Below, piece by piece: positions 34,406-46,618 of a stretch of DNA of 64,000 bases. The position numbers and the translations under genes are program-made. The notes beneath the pieces are model-generated. The model was not told the origin of the DNA and did no database searches. It worked only from the letters and a program-made list of their open reading frames with translations. Source of the DNA: Adiantum capillus-veneris (lineage: Eukaryota; Streptophyta; Polypodiopsida; Polypodiales; Pteridaceae); assembly GCA_014529385.2 (NCBI GenBank), contig CM043942.1:108375141-108439140 (forward strand), written 5' to 3'. Every line of letters begins with the position of its first letter. Positions within the stretch are counted from its first letter, which is position 1.

Positions 34406-35350
34406 ATGGCCTCCATTAAGTACCTCCTCGTGCTTGTGTGCTTTTCCATGTTGCTCGCTCGCTCGGCTTTGGCTAAACCTCCATGCAATCAACCCCCTCC
34501 CAAGCATGGCTCTACACCCTCTACCCCTCATAACCCCCGGGGTAAACACTCGTCTCCTCATGTTGTGCCCATCAAGCCACCCACAACAATTCCCCCTCCT
34601 CCTAGTGTGCCCATCAAACCACCTACAACAAAGCCTCCACCGACACCACCACCAATGAAAAAACCGCCCACAACGGTGTCCCCTCCTAGTAAGCCCATCA
34701 AACCTCCCACAACAAAGCCTCCACCTCCAATGACAAAACCACCCACACATTATATGCCCCCTCCAAGCACCAAACCACCCACCACTAAGCCTCCTTCTAC
34801 CAAGCCCCCCACAACAAAGCCTCCATCGAGTGCCACACCAAAGGCACCTAGCGCTCCACTGACCAAACCGCCAACATCGCCTAGTGTGCCCTCTCCAACG
34901 CCTACCGTGCCAACTCCAACACCACCCACTACACCCACACCAAGTGTGCCAACTCCGACACCGCCCACTACTACACCCACACCAAGTGTGCCAACTCCGA
35001 CACCACCTACACCAACTGTACCAATGACACCACCGACAACACCAATTTCCACCCCAGTGCAAACACCACCAACTGCCCCTTGCCCTCCTCCTCCGAGTAC
35101 TTGCCCTGTTGACATCATCAAGCTAGGCGTTTGTATGCCAATCCTGAATGGAGTTCTGGGCAATCCTCTTCAAAGTGACTGTTGTGCACTTTTAGGGGTA
35201 ATTGGGGTGGATGTGGAGGTGTGCTTGTGTGCTGCCATAAATGCTAATGTGCTGGGCCTCATCAGTATCAACATAAGCAAGCTTGATGTGATTGCCAACA
35301 TTCTCACCTCCTGTGGCAAGGAGGTTTCACCGAACCTCTCCTGCTCCTAG
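34406..35350 (+). CDS. hybrid proline-rich protein with eight-cysteine domain
   Basis: A complete single-exon gene of 314 residues. Residues 1-23 are a signal peptide ending ARSALA. Residues 25 to about 230 are proline- and threonine-rich (many KPPTT, then TPTPPT repeats), as in secreted wall proteins. Residues 233-313 carry the eight-cysteine motif of the lipid-transfer/HyPRP family: C-x9-C-x15-CC-x12-C-x-C-x27-C-x9-C, with hydrophobic segments between. Such proteins act at the cell wall-membrane interface in extension and stress responses; that role is family knowledge. It is the only clearly intact host gene here, with a TATA box in place. Apparent frames on the opposite strand are mirrors of the proline repeats. 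Confidence 0.93.
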   Translation: MASIKYLLVLVCFSMLLARSALAKPPCNQPPPKHGSTPSTPHNPRGKHSSPHVVPIKPPTTIPPPPSVPIKPPTTKPPPTPPPMKKPPTTVSPPSKPIKPPTTKPPPPMTKPPTHYMPPPSTKPPTTKPPSTKPPTTKPPSSATPKAPSAPLTKPPTSPSVPSPTPTVPTPTPPTTPTPSVPTPTPPTTTPTPSVPTPTPPTPTVPMTPPTTPISTPVQTPPTAPCPPPPSTCPVDIIKLGVCMPILNGVLGNPLQSDCCALLGVIGVDVEVCLCAAINANVLGLISINISKLDVIANILTSCGKEVSPNLSCS

Positions 35351-35627
35351 TCACTGTTGGGCCAAGCTGGAGGCAGCAGTTGACGCGATGGCGCAGCTGC
35401 CCGAGTTCCAGTTCACGTCATCTTTCACGTTTTGATTCATTTGGAATCGCTTGTATTTCTTCGCGTGCTAGGCTCAAAGAAAAGAATGTGCTTTTGATTT
35501 CAACTCTCTCTCTCTCCAACCATGCGACCTAGGCTACGTCTTGAGTTCAAAGCCATCGAAGCCAGTAATGTCGTCTGTACAATGTGAGAATAATCTCTTT
35601 TTCTTGGAAATAATTCTCGAAAAGCCT
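35351..35627 (+). other. 3' flank of the HyPRP gene
   Basis: Probable 3' untranslated region and spacer. No canonical AATAAA was found near the stop; plant poly(A) signals are often degenerate. Confidence 0.35.
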
Positions 35628-35671
35628 CTTTCTCTCTCTCTCTCTCTCACACACACACACGCACGTGTGCG
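35628..35671 (+). repeat. CT/CA microsatellite
   Basis: A CT run followed by a CA run, similar to that at 34202. Confidence 0.9.
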
Positions 35672-35753
35672 TTGATTGACATTTACCCTTGCTTCTTTTA
35701 TATAAGTTAAAAAGTGCCCAAAATATGTGATTTTTTTCGATTTGAATGGAAAA

Positions 35754-35755
<2 letters not shown>

Positions 35756-35839
<84 letters not shown>
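35756..35839 (+). repeat. compound (CT)n(TA)n microsatellite
   Basis: About 26 CT units pass directly into about 15 TA units, which end at the first base of a perfect hairpin. Confidence 0.95.
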
Positions 35840-35842
<3 letters not shown>

Positions 35843-35963
35843 TCTCACACTAAAACTAGACAAGGTTTTCTTTCCATGAGATGAAATCAATGACCGATCG
35901 TGGTCGCGGAAGCAACCGGGAACTCGTGGTCGGAAAACCTTGTCTAGTTTTAGTGTGAGACTA
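35840..35963 (+). repeat. 124-bp element with perfect 31-bp inverted arms
   Basis: Arms 35840-35870 and 35933-35963 are exact reverse complements, starting TAGTCTCACAC and ending GTGTGAGACTA, around a 62-base loop. TA at both outer edges could be a TA target duplication (Tc1/mariner-type MITE). A perfect stem could also be transcribed into a small-RNA precursor. It follows directly on a TA microsatellite, so the TA flank may be incidental. Strand is arbitrary. Confidence 0.75.
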
Positions 35964-37259
35964 AGTGAGTCTACTCAACTTTTTCCCTAGCAAACAAACA
36001 TAGATGCTGAGATAGTTAAGTAGTGAATCTGTAATTACTTTTTTTAAAAAGTTTTGCCATACTCAAAATTGTGAGTGGAGATTTTATATCAACTCAGAAA
36101 AGAATGTACAATGAACCTTAAGCACTACATCTGCCTTGGGGAGGTCAAAAAGTGTTGTAAAAATCATATAGAAAAGACCTTGTTTTATCCATATCCAACA
36201 ACTTCAGCGTGTTTGCTTTTCCCCTATAGGGTGCAACCCATGCAACTTAGTGCATGTTTCTGTTTTTCGGCTCATGCAGGCTTGCAACTATACCTACGTT
36301 CGACTGCCCATCACTTTGTACACAACTTATTCTTTACTAGATAGAAGAATAAGGGGCTCTCGCACAGATTATTGTGGTGAGTTGCTCCACCCACATCACA
36401 GGGATTTTGTCGTGATGTTGTTGCATTGTTCTGTCATTTTGAGTTGAGTTTATGTTCCTCATATAGGGGAAACTGTGTCAAAATTTTCCCAAGTTTCTTA
36501 CTCACATAGTGGTCGACTTTATTGCCACATTGACGAGTGTACGGATGTTTTAGACATGGATAGGTATTCATGTATCCACACGCAGGAGTGCATATGAGAT
36601 ATATGCTCATGTGGCTACGAGTTACAACTAGCCAGACTTGAGCTTTGGCAGTGGTTGAGTCGTTCTCCCACTGGCTCTACATGTTCTAGGCACAAGTTCT
36701 ACGTACATTTGGAAATTGACTTGCATCTTGTGACGATTGCATAGCACAATGTGGTTACACAACTATGGGATGCGTTGATGTGCTTGAGCACTACGAGTGC
36801 TGGTGAGCTCTTTTGAGAGATTTTTCTCCCTGCATGGAGCTCCTTTCAGCTCAAGTTTGGTGCACTTCTGTTCGGCATTTGTTAATGTACATTATCCTTG
36901 TACATATTGTAGAGCCATAACTCTTGTTTATCCCACTTTGACATTGTTTTGGTGATAGTGGTTGAGTTGATCTTTCATTTTGACGTTCACTTATGGAAGT
37001 TGATATGTGTGACAGTTTTGAGTCCACGACGACTCATGTGAGACAACGGTCTCATTTGTGTCGACACTTGCAATGTTGGTATTGTGATCACATAAGGCAC
37101 ATTACATGACGTTTCTTCAGACACATGAGACAACGAAGGATATGTATGCGAGATGCAGATGCGTCTTTGACACATGTTAGAGAGGCAGTTGCAATGAACA
37201 TATATGTCAATGATGGTGATGTCATGCTGACTCGAGTATATCTCTTGCAGATATGTCTA
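35964..37259 (+). other. intergenic stretch with no firm feature
   Basis: No gene or repeat recognised. Parts of 36900-37250 may be decayed copia gag sequence, given the protease-like fragment that follows, but I cannot support this directly. Confidence 0.3.
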
Positions 37260-37430
37260 TGGATAGCACACTTTCTCCACAGTGGTTACTAGATGATGAT
37301 GTGTTTTCTATGTCACACCATGTCGTGAGTAGTTTAGTAATTTTTCTAGTGGGAGACTTGATTGTGTGAGACTTGCTGATGGTTCAATGTGTGACATAGA
37401 GGGCGCAAGAGTTATATGTTTATCATTGCC
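37260..37430 (+). pseudogene. copia protease-like fragment, heavily decayed
   Basis: Frames here give WLLDDDVFSMSHH and, after a shift, VRLADGSMCDIEG. These resemble the copia protease active site region and the downstream Gly-rich block (LADG...IEG). The active site itself is damaged. The call rests on two short blocks in the right order and spacing. Confidence 0.45.
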
Positions 37431-37534
37431 CGGCCCAATGCCACATCATACACATGTCAGGCCTAAGGTAGGACTACGAGGGAAAGGCCCTAATCTACGC
37501 ATGTATGGTCAAGAGGGCTCCTAAAATAGAAACT

Positions 37535-37610
37535 AGGGGTATATATAAGGGTAGTACTGAGTGGAGATTAGCATGCGGTAGTTCCTCAGTCCTTTCAGTG
37601 GTATCAGAGA
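37535..37610 (+). repeat. LTR end with primer binding site of an unassigned LTR element
   Basis: GGGTATATATAAGGG at about 37537-37551 looks like an LTR promoter. An LTR-type end (CCTTTCA at 37597) is followed by TGGTATCAGAGA at 37599-37610, one base different from the initiator-tRNA-Met primer site. The start of the LTR was not found, and no pol follows. Confidence 0.5.
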
Positions 37611-37672
37611 GAAACTACCGGGATTTCGGCTATGGTCGGATGTCTCTCCTCTACCCTCACACATAGAGATGG

Positions 37673-37678
<6 letters not shown>

Positions 37679-37709
<31 letters not shown>
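37679..37709 (+). repeat. CT microsatellite
   Basis: About 15 CT units. Confidence 0.95.
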
Positions 37710-37712
<3 letters not shown>

Positions 37713-38029
37713 TTGAAGATGGAGGAAGGTGAGGGGGACACCACCTGAGGAAGGAGGGTCATGGAGATGGAAGGCATGTTGCATGGTGCAAGGGTGCCAT
37801 TCTTGTGCTCATGCAAAGCATGCATGGAGCATGAGCAAAAGCGGTGGTCGAGAACAAAGGTCGACCATTTTGGATGTGCAAGCGTACCCTTGAACACACA
37901 AATCTTCCTTGTCTTGGACTGTGGTGGATGAGGGGGTCGTGAAGCATGTGGTTATAGACCCTACTACTCACACACCCGGTTGTAGGATCAACACCAATCG
38001 GAGGGCAACCAAGCTCAATGGGAGCGCGA

Positions 38030-38510
38030 TGTAATGGAAATTGATAATCATCTATTTATTGCAGTTGACAGGTGGAAAAAGAGTTAGCAACTAATGGATT
38101 ATGCAGAAGGATATTACATTTTAAAAATTTGATTATTCTAGTGCTCTTTATGAGCTATCGCTATTTATGTCCGACCGGTGGCCAGTTTGTACTCATTTTT
38201 TAGGATTCAAGAAATCTATAAATAAATACATGCAAGAGGAAAATGCTCACTCTTGCACGAGAGGAGGTTGCACCCAGTGTCTCTGTACTTCTTCTCTCTT
38301 CTCTCTCGTCGTTCCGGTATAGCACTCCACTCTAGGAGGTGCACCTACATGCACTCCCTCACTCTCTCATGCTCTATGTCTATCTCTTATCACGTACATC
38401 GTGGATTATGTGCTCGTGCAATACGTCACGTATGTGAATTTGTGGTTTTATGGCTTGGAGCACGTTCTTTTGGGTATTTTTGGAGGCTCCATACTCTTTC
38501 ATTTGTAGCA
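38030..38510 (+). repeat. 5' LTR of element E (481 bp)
   Basis: It starts TGTAATGG and ends TTTGTAGCA, followed by a primer binding site. It matches 44668-44745 plus 59300-59637, a second copy split by the large DNA element. It has about 65 bp not present in the second copy. A CT-rich region and TATAAATA (38217-38225) are inside. Confidence 0.8.
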
Positions 38511-38511
38511 G

Positions 38512-38523
38512 TGGTATCAGAGC
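38512..38523 (+). other. primer binding site of element E
   Basis: TGGTATCAGAGC, the standard plant site complementary to initiator tRNA-Met, one base after the LTR end. Confidence 0.85.
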
Positions 38524-38882
38524 TATGACTATGCTCCTTGGCATAGAACCATCATCGCTATGGAAACGTTTATCTACAACAGTGGGAGATTTGAGAAGAA
38601 GAAGAAAAGACAAACTATTTTTGCAACATGGGTGCAACTCACACTAGCTATCTATATGAGTTAAGTAATTTATTTTATTTCTTTTACTTTTTTAAAAATT
38701 TGAATCTAATATGTCTGCACAATTTCCTTCAAGCAGAAAGATAATCATGATTTAATAGTACAACTAGGGTCAATGATGTAGTAATTAGATACAAATTAAT
38801 GATGAAGAAGAAATAGGATAAATTTCCTTTTTTACCTTTTCAGGAAGGGAAGAAGGAGAATAGATAGAGCAATAAGAAGAAG

Positions 38883-39328
38883 AATTAGAGAAGTTTTAAA
38901 TGTCATAGAAGTTGAGTTCAAAAGGACATAGAAGCTAGAACAATGCAGACTTCATAGATACGTTCAATGAGCCTTAAACTCAAAAGCTCTCATTCAAAGG
39001 AGAATCTATTACTTTAATGCCTTGTGTGAAACAATCCCAAGAGACTCTCAAGTCACAGTAATGAGTTAGGAGACCCCGAGCAGCAATAAACAGGTTGGCC
39101 ATAGAATAATTAGAGAAGTTTTAAAATAGAAGTTGAGTTCAAGAGGACATAGAAGCTAGAACAATGCAGACTTCATAGAAACGTTCAATGAACCTTAAAC
39201 TCAAAAGCTCTCATTCAAAGGGGAATCTATCACTTTAATGCCTTGTGTGAAACAATCCCAAGAGACTCTCAAGTCACAGTAATGAGTTAGGAGACCCCGA
39301 GCAACAATAAACAAGTTGGCCATAGAAT
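38883..39328 (+). repeat. 225-bp tandem duplication
   Basis: Units 38883-39107 and 39108-39328 are nearly identical; the second lacks a few bases near 39126. No coding potential. Confidence 0.9.
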
Positions 39329-40198
39329 GTACAAATCTCTCTTTGGTTTGCCCTGTGATGACCCCACTTGAGCCTTGCCACTGTTGACATCCGCACCTCT
39401 AACCAATTAGAAGTAGGAGCTGCGGCATTCTAGTTATCGACAAACTCAACCTACGGCATAATGACACCAGGCATCATCGCTCCCCCTCAATAGGGTAAAG
39501 ACAATGGAGATCCAAAAATCTAATAACGCCTGACATAGTGGCAGCGGAAGCACCAACCAACCACAGTGTCAAAACGGAAAAATAAATAAATAAATAGATA
39601 GATAAAATAGTAATAATGAATAAAAAATGTGTCGATTTATTTATTTCTTTGGGTGAGGCTAGCAAGCGGCCATGCAGACTCAAGGTAGAGCGACAAATTT
39701 CCATCCCATATGTAGGGAGTTACTCTACAGAGGCAATTGAAAACGCTCGTCTTTGCTGAACCGACTCTCTGAGCACACCCTTGCATGTAGGGCACCATCA
39801 AACCTGGGAGCGTCTACCCCTCCTCTATTGTCCAATTTTTCTCTCAGTGCAGTCGACACCACTCCCAACTACTGCATAGCAACCGTCACATGCAGTAGCC
39901 ACAAATCTCTCTCCCTGTTTCACTCTCTCTCAGCCAACTATTACCACAAACTGCACATGCATATCGCTTTCTCTTTTCCCCTTGTTAAGTACACATAGAC
40001 ACACACTCCTACAGCCTACGAACCACATGCCAAGGTGGCTCAAAGTGCGGCTCTTGCCATCATAATCGCCCCACCATACACCTCAAACCACTTTCACTCA
40101 ATGGTCATGTAACTCTATCTCTCTCTCTCCCTCTACATTGACTAGTCGACCAACAATCCCTTTTCCTCTCTCCCTCTCAAACATCCACTAACAAATTG

Positions 40199-40199
<1 letters not shown>

Positions 40200-40293
<94 letters not shown>
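40200..40293 (+). repeat. CT microsatellite, about 94 bp
   Basis: Pure CT. Translations of this and the next two arrays (Leu-Ser or Arg-Glu runs) are artefacts. Confidence 0.97.
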
Positions 40294-40296
<3 letters not shown>

Positions 40297-40535
40297 AATA
40301 GGGTTGACCGTTGCACGCCCTCACAAAAACCACTCACCTACCAAGTAAGGCTTCATGCACCATAGGGCGGTAGTGCGGTACCCTACTTGGTCGCATGCTA
40401 GCCAGTTGCATACACATGCAATCTACCATGGCAGCCTCTCGTCCACCTGGTAACCAACCATCCCGTCCTCACCTTCGCTTTTTGCATGCGGCTACATACA
40501 AAGTTTTCTCTCTCTCCCTCTCAACCAACCCTCAC

Positions 40536-40651
<116 letters not shown>

Positions 40652-40884
40652 CTCGTTTGCAACTACTGATGCCCGCACACCTGGCCTGTTCCACTCTCGA
40701 CTCCTAGCTCCCAATCCCCTGTGCATAGCACACATGAAGTGCCATAATTACATTCTCCTATCCATCGGACTACCACCTTTTTTGGTTGCAATTTTTGCCA
40801 CACACACACATGAGCTCTTGTTGTTCCTTCTACCCTGTGTTTGATCTCTCTCTCCCTCTCTCTAGTGTTGTGACGAACCCCCAT

Positions 40885-40888
<4 letters not shown>

Positions 40889-40983
<95 letters not shown>

Positions 40984-40990
40984 CCCCCCA
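40889..40990 (+). repeat. CT microsatellite ending in a C run
   Basis: About 92 bp of CT followed by a run of C at 40981-40990. Confidence 0.97.
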
Positions 40991-41117
40991 GAGTACGACA
41001 ACGTAACGAAGAGGATATTGATGAAGCTTTGCAGAGATCACTGTAATAAGTTCTTGCACAACACCAGGCATCCACGGGCATTGATGATGTCGATGATGAT
41101 TTTTCCAGTCTTTTACT

Positions 41118-41417
41118 TTACTTCATTTTATTTTCGTACCTAGGCATTGGATTAGATCCACAAGGATTGTAATTTTTGGCCTTTTGAAGACTGTTAATAT
41201 AACATTTCATTTTACGATCCAACCACTCCTCATCAGTACTCAGATCGTCAGGCTCTATTACTTTAACAACGCCTGGAAGGCTAGGAACGGCCGCCTTTTT
41301 GAGAATTGCATTGAAACAGCAAGGTTTATGGAGATTATTTAGTAAAGCAAGGTAGAAATCATTGCCATTGGGAAAATAATAAATTTTGAAGAGTGGGACA
41401 CGTGGTGATTGCAGCAT
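41118..41417 (-). CDS. open frame of unknown function inside element E
   Basis: A 99-residue frame with balanced composition (KVIEPDDLSTDEEWLDRKM) and no known motif. It could be an exon fragment of a captured or decayed gene. There is no promoter or splice evidence strong enough to call it a gene. Confidence 0.2.
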   Translation of the reverse strand: MLQSPRVPLFKIYYFPNGNDFYLALLNNLHKPCCFNAILKKAAVPSLPGVVKVIEPDDLSTDEEWLDRKMKCYINSLQKAKNYNPCGSNPMPRYENKMK

Positions 41418-43028
41418 TGGCGGAACTACGTGGGTAAGGATATGTCTCTAGATTTTCACCACTGCCATGCAGTGGCCCCCCTTAAACCAATGTACTAGTG
41501 TCTGCTAGAAGATGTCATGGCTTGTCATGAGCATGACTAGTATTTGTAATTCTTTTGGGTTTCTAATATAATATACTCACGTATGTGAGTTTTTCCACAC
41601 AAAAAAAATACATTTCATTTCATTTCTCTTTCTCTTTGCACCCCTCTCCACCTTCCCTTTAATTTGGTTGTTGGTCGATGGCATGGAAGCTTGCTGGTGC
41701 TAGCCAACCGCCTGCATGAGTACCAGATATTAAGAAACCTGTGAAGTAGCTGAACCACAGGGCTTGATCCAAACTCCGCAATGTGCATGTCGATGCCATT
41801 TGTATGCACCCATTGATACATTTGCATTGATAGCAAGCTAATGTTGACCATCATTACCAATCACTTCTTGCACTGTGATGGCCTTATACCAAGCCTTTGA
41901 AAATGACCAAATTTGTTCAAAAGGGGCTTGAGGGGAAGAGAGGAGGCCCTTGCAGCTTCAACTAAGCGAGATACCTCGTGCAAATTGCCCAAAACTACAC
42001 CATTTTTATTGTTTGATTTCGACCAAGACAGGTAGTGCGTTATGTTGGTGTTGTAATTTTGATATTCTTTTAAGCTTACTCTTAGCATTGGCTATGGTTA
42101 AGACTAGGTAGAACACTACCATTCGGAGTGAGTGCAATTTGTTAATGAATCTCTACCTTGCATCTCAATTCTGATCATCTACTTATTCTACCTTAATTTC
42201 ACAGACGGGCCATGTTTTCTTTCAATTATCACACGAATGATGGCACTTTATCAACAATTTTAAGTTACAATTTTGTTAGTAATTGGGATATATTTTTCTA
42301 AATGTAGTATTCAGTACTTTGCAAAGACTTGTTGCTGCCAGATATCTGAAATGCTGTATTTTTTTTAAAAGTAGATAGTATGGTTGATTATCAAAAAATC
42401 TCCTCTCACACTGTAATATTGCAATTTCCTGTGCTTATTCTGTGCAACTGTGAAACTCTTATGTGGCACACGGGCTGCACACTCTAACAAGGCATCAAAA
42501 CTTCCCTCTTTAATTTCCTAGAAAGTTGTAGGGATGATTTTTGTTCATAATCTGTTCATGAGGCAGTACATTTCACTCGTCCATTCATTCTTAATATTTG
42601 AAGATGAAATGGGTTGCTGACCTTCTCATTTCAAGTGTGTACTAAGAAACAAATGATGCTAGCAAAAGGTGTTTGCAACAATAGAATTTCAAGTAGTATG
42701 AGGGATACAGTGCTAACCGCATGAATTGAAGTACTACAAGAGCCTCACGCTATGGATTTTGTAAACTTTTCTTCTAAAAAAATTATTATGTGTCTCATTA
42801 AATTTTTCTAATTCTCACTTTTGTTACTAATTGAATCCGATACTCTCTCTTTGTATACTTGAATTATTAGACGATGCTTCCCATTTTTCTTCGAAATATT
42901 CTCATAGCTCTCAGAAGTTTCATATGACCTACTTATTTGATCCTCCATTTCCATTGACCCATCGCTGTGAAAACCTTTATATTTTCTAGTTATTGATCAT
43001 TCTAAGTCACATATCACATTCAACTCCT

Positions 43029-43301
43029 ACTTTATAAAGTTTTCGGATGAAATTAATTGCTAGCCAACTTACTCATCTTAGCTACCTTAAACTTATCATT
43101 TTGATTAATAGCTATTTTAAGTACCAAATTCCCCAGTATAGTCTACACTTTAGGAGAATATTTGGTACTCTATAAAATTCTCAGATGACATTAAATGCTA
43201 GCCAACTTACTCATCTTGGCTACCTTAAGCTTATCGTTTTGATTAATAGATATTAAGTACCAAATTTCCCAACATAGTCTACACTTTAGAAAAATATTTG
43301 C
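43029..43301 (+). repeat. 138-bp imperfect tandem duplication
   Basis: Units start at 43029 and 43167; both contain TGCTAGCCAACTTACTCATC and TAGTCTACACTTTAG. Confidence 0.85.
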
Positions 43302-44018
43302 ATTTTCTTTGATGCATTGGTTTCTAGTTTGAGCTTATTTACTAGTATCTTCAATCCTTTCAATATGTCATACATCGTCTTCAACAAGGCAAATCCTCCA
43401 TGTGTCATTAAACTCACTATTAGTATTGACTCTCTTGTATACTCATATCGCTTTGTAGATTACATGACATCACTACTCTCTTTCATCACTTTTTGGATGT
43501 ATACCGATTTCCATCTCACACCAAGGCATATTGTTTTGCTCCCTATGTTGGTACATTGTAACATCATTACTACACTTTGGTGCAAGTTACTAACTGCACA
43601 TCTCTTTACTCCATACGAATGCTATTTGCAAGACCCCCTCATTCAACTTGTGTTCTTTCCATTATAGATTGCCACACACACACACATGTACGTACATTTT
43701 TAGATGAAAAATATCCTTCAGGTATGTACATCAAATACGTCACTCCTCTTTTCATATTTCATTTCTCTGCATAGTCTTCTAAGCTGAATACTCAACCACT
43801 CCTAAGGTCATGGCTTCCAATTATATTGAAAGGAATTTTCATTGAGATAATTTTTCATTAAGCTCTATAGCTACTCAAATGAGCCAAGGTGCTTTGGGAT
43901 AGTGAACAACAATTTGTAAGTATTTAATTTTGCTACTCAAACATACACTAATTCCGTACCAAGTAAATGTTTTGTAATATTTATGTCTCATCTAATCCAT
44001 TGGTCACATGCACACAGA

Positions 44019-44245
44019 TTCACCGATTTGGGCAGTGTGTAAGTGCTCATCCTTGTGTAGATTTGTCAATTTAGGCAACACCAATTGTGCATGCAGATCT
44101 ACTGGTTTAGGCAACACATTGATAAATAGCACATTTACTATTTCCAAAAATATTAAGTGCAGATCCACTAGTTTAGGTAGCACAAGTGCCGATTCATCGA
44201 TTTAGGTAGCATGTCAGGTGTAGATTCACCAATTTAGGCAAAACC
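44019..44245 (+). repeat. degenerate minisatellite
   Basis: About six spaced copies of an AGATTCACCGATTTAGGCAGC-like motif, separated by 15-40 bases. Confidence 0.65.
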
Positions 44246-44667
44246 GATCACAAAATCATGCTGCAGTGGCTAGCTACCACTATCCTTAGTATGATTTTGT
44301 TACCCGAGTATATGTTGGAAAATATTTGGATTTGGATTTAAAATTGGTATAAGATGATCTTCTATCACAATAGTATTTATGGAATTGAACTTGAGATTGA
44401 TGAGAATTGATTTATTGAATGATAGTGTGACTAATGATATCTTGTTTCATTAGGGTATGACATATATTGCTTATTCTACTGCTATGGGCCACTAGAATAG
44501 GTGGTATGTGGACGACGACATTCATAAGCAATGTTGTTTAATTTCATTAATTTTTCTTTTACTATGTGATATTTTTGACACAGCTTTCTAATCACTATTT
44601 TTGACGAGTATAGTTTGCAGATTTTTATATTTGCAACTGAGGACAATTGCTTTCTAACGGAGAGGTA

Positions 44668-44745
44668 TGTAATGGAAAGTGATAATCATCTATTTATTGC
44701 AACTGACAGCTAATGGATTATGCAAAAGGATATTACATGTATATA
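44668..44745 (+). repeat. first 78 bp of the second element E LTR
   Basis: It starts TGTAATGG after a purine-rich stretch (GGAGAGGTA) and follows 38030 onward until the large DNA element begins at 44746. It continues at 59300. Confidence 0.8.
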
Positions 44746-44960
44746 GGAAAAATTACCAGAATACCCCTCTAATTTGCAGAAATTCCCAAAATACCCCTCA
44801 AATTTCAAAAATTCCCAAAACACTCCCAATATTTTGTCACAAATTCCCAAAATGCCCTTCAATTTTTCCAAAATTCTCAAAGTATCCCTGGTCGTGAGAT
44901 TAAATTTCTTGAAAGAAGAAAAAAATTATAGCTTTTCATAAGAAGACTAATTGTCTATCA
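44746..44960 (+). repeat. left terminal region with subterminal repeats
   Basis: It contains at least five copies of an AAATTCCCAAAATACCC-like motif at roughly 25-40 bp spacing. The first 80 bp are inverted at the right end, and the rest matches the right half of the 344-bp MITE. Such repeats commonly bind transposase; that role is inferred. Confidence 0.8.
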
Positions 44961-45175
44961 ATACAAGATGCTAAAACTAGAATTTGGATATGTTACATAG
45001 GCTTCATTAGGAAAAATATGAACCCTCTAGGGGTCCTTTGGGATTAAGGTTAATTAGAGGCCAGCCAATGAGAAGAGGGTGGTGGACACACTCTATGCCC
45101 TCAAAAATGTAGGGGGACAAAGTAGTCTTACACTTCTTAATGGGCTCTTACCTAGTGAGAAGGTGGGGTGGGGCG

Positions 45176-45178
<3 letters not shown>

Positions 45179-45209
<31 letters not shown>
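45179..45209 (+). repeat. run of about 31 G
   Basis: A homopolymer inside a G-rich stretch (45166-45222). It could form a quadruplex. Its exact length is unreliable in any assembly. Confidence 0.9.
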
Positions 45210-45211
<2 letters not shown>

Positions 45212-45593
45212 GGGTGGGTGGGCCATATGGAACCTCCAACTTCCCTCCTTTTTGATCCGGTTTTGAAAAAATCCCAAAAATTTGAAAATTTTCAAAACTC
45301 AAATTTCATCTTCTTAAAACCCCCCTAAAACTATTTTATGGTCAAAAAAGCATTTTTTGACCTCAAAAAGTCAAAACGTGCACCCAAAAACCCTAAAATT
45401 CAAAATTTTAAAAAAACTTTTGAAAAATATTTTTTTGCTATCCAGAGCTCCCCCAAAAGTAGTTCTTAGGCAAAAAGTGATTTTCTCTCTTTAGAACCCC
45501 TTTTCCAACCCCTCCTTGATTGTAACCATCACACTCATCCTCTACTCCAACACTCTCTCTCTCTACACCATCTCCATTGCTACAGCAAGGAAG

Positions 45594-45725
45594 CTCCTCT
45601 CTCCTCCCCTACCACCTTCCATTGTCACACCAAGCAAGGGTTATCCACCTTCTCTCTCCTCTCTCCTCCCCTACCACCTTCCATTGCCACACCAAGCAAG
45701 GGTTATCCACCTTCTCCTCCCATTG
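45594..45725 (+). repeat. tandem duplication of about 66 bp before gene C
   Basis: CTCCTCCCCTACCACCTTCC and CACCAAGCAAGGGTTATCC each occur twice in a pyrimidine-rich leader about 100-230 bp before the gene C start. It may lie in the 5' untranslated region. Confidence 0.8.
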
Positions 45726-46389
45726 CCATAAGGGTTAACCACCTTCTCATATCACTTTATCCCACCTACATTGTAGCAACAATCAAGGTCCTTCTCCTCT
45801 TCCTAGTTTTCTTTGCTCAACCATGGCCAACTCTACTTCGCAAAGGCGGCCAAAGGATGAGGTCACAACACTTGCATGCCACACCACTAGAGGTGTAGAT
45901 GATGAGTGGGTGCCACAAGAGTTCACCAAAGGTTCTTGGGTATACATGCAACCATCTGCTATTGGCCCTCATCATGTGCGGAATCGTGCAAACTTGGATC
46001 TTCATTGGAAAGGAAAGCTCCTTGGCTTCAAGAACCGCAAAGACAAGGGGACCGTAGCCATTGTGCAACATGTTTTCTCAATGCATTTGCAACAACCACC
46101 TCGATTTCCAACACATTGTAAGTACATGTTTTGAGAATACAAAGCTAGGTGTGAAATCACAGTGTAATGTTATTATGGATTCATACTTAAGATTTGTTAT
46201 GCATTTATAGTCATATTTCCATCCACGTTGGTGGAGGAGCACCCACTACATAGTCTCTCCGGCACATTCAATGCTATACATGTGGATATTGGAGCAATAA
46301 TGTTCCCACATCTTTGCTCAACCAAACTGGTTCAAAGAAGGATTTTCTTCTATTCTCACTCCTATATTGTCACTACTTCTACACAAGCG

Positions 46390-46616
46390 TGTTACCATAT
46401 ACATGTGGTAGTGATATGTGTGAACACACTAGGACCGCCGGGGCATTTTTTCCCTCTTTAGGAGGTTTTTTCCCCTGTGCATTGTATATACGCCCATCAC
46501 TCTAGGGCTATCTATCTTTCCATTGCACACTAAGTAACACACTCTCTATTGTGTGCCTTGAGCTTCCTTCGTCTTCTCCAAGCTGTGTGTGTTTCTCTGC
46601 AACCCTAATTCCAACA
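46390..46616 (+). repeat. 5' LTR of copia-2
   Basis: TGTTACCATA...TTCCAACA. It carries GATATG and CCCCTG where the 3' copy has GATGTG and CCCCCG. Confidence 0.95.
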
Positions 46617-46618
46617 AT

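Noticed and set aside
34400-35163. Gly- and Trp-rich frames on minus opposite the HyPRP gene
   Set aside because: They mirror the proline-threonine repeats of a clear secreted protein with a signal peptide and an eight-cysteine domain on plus.
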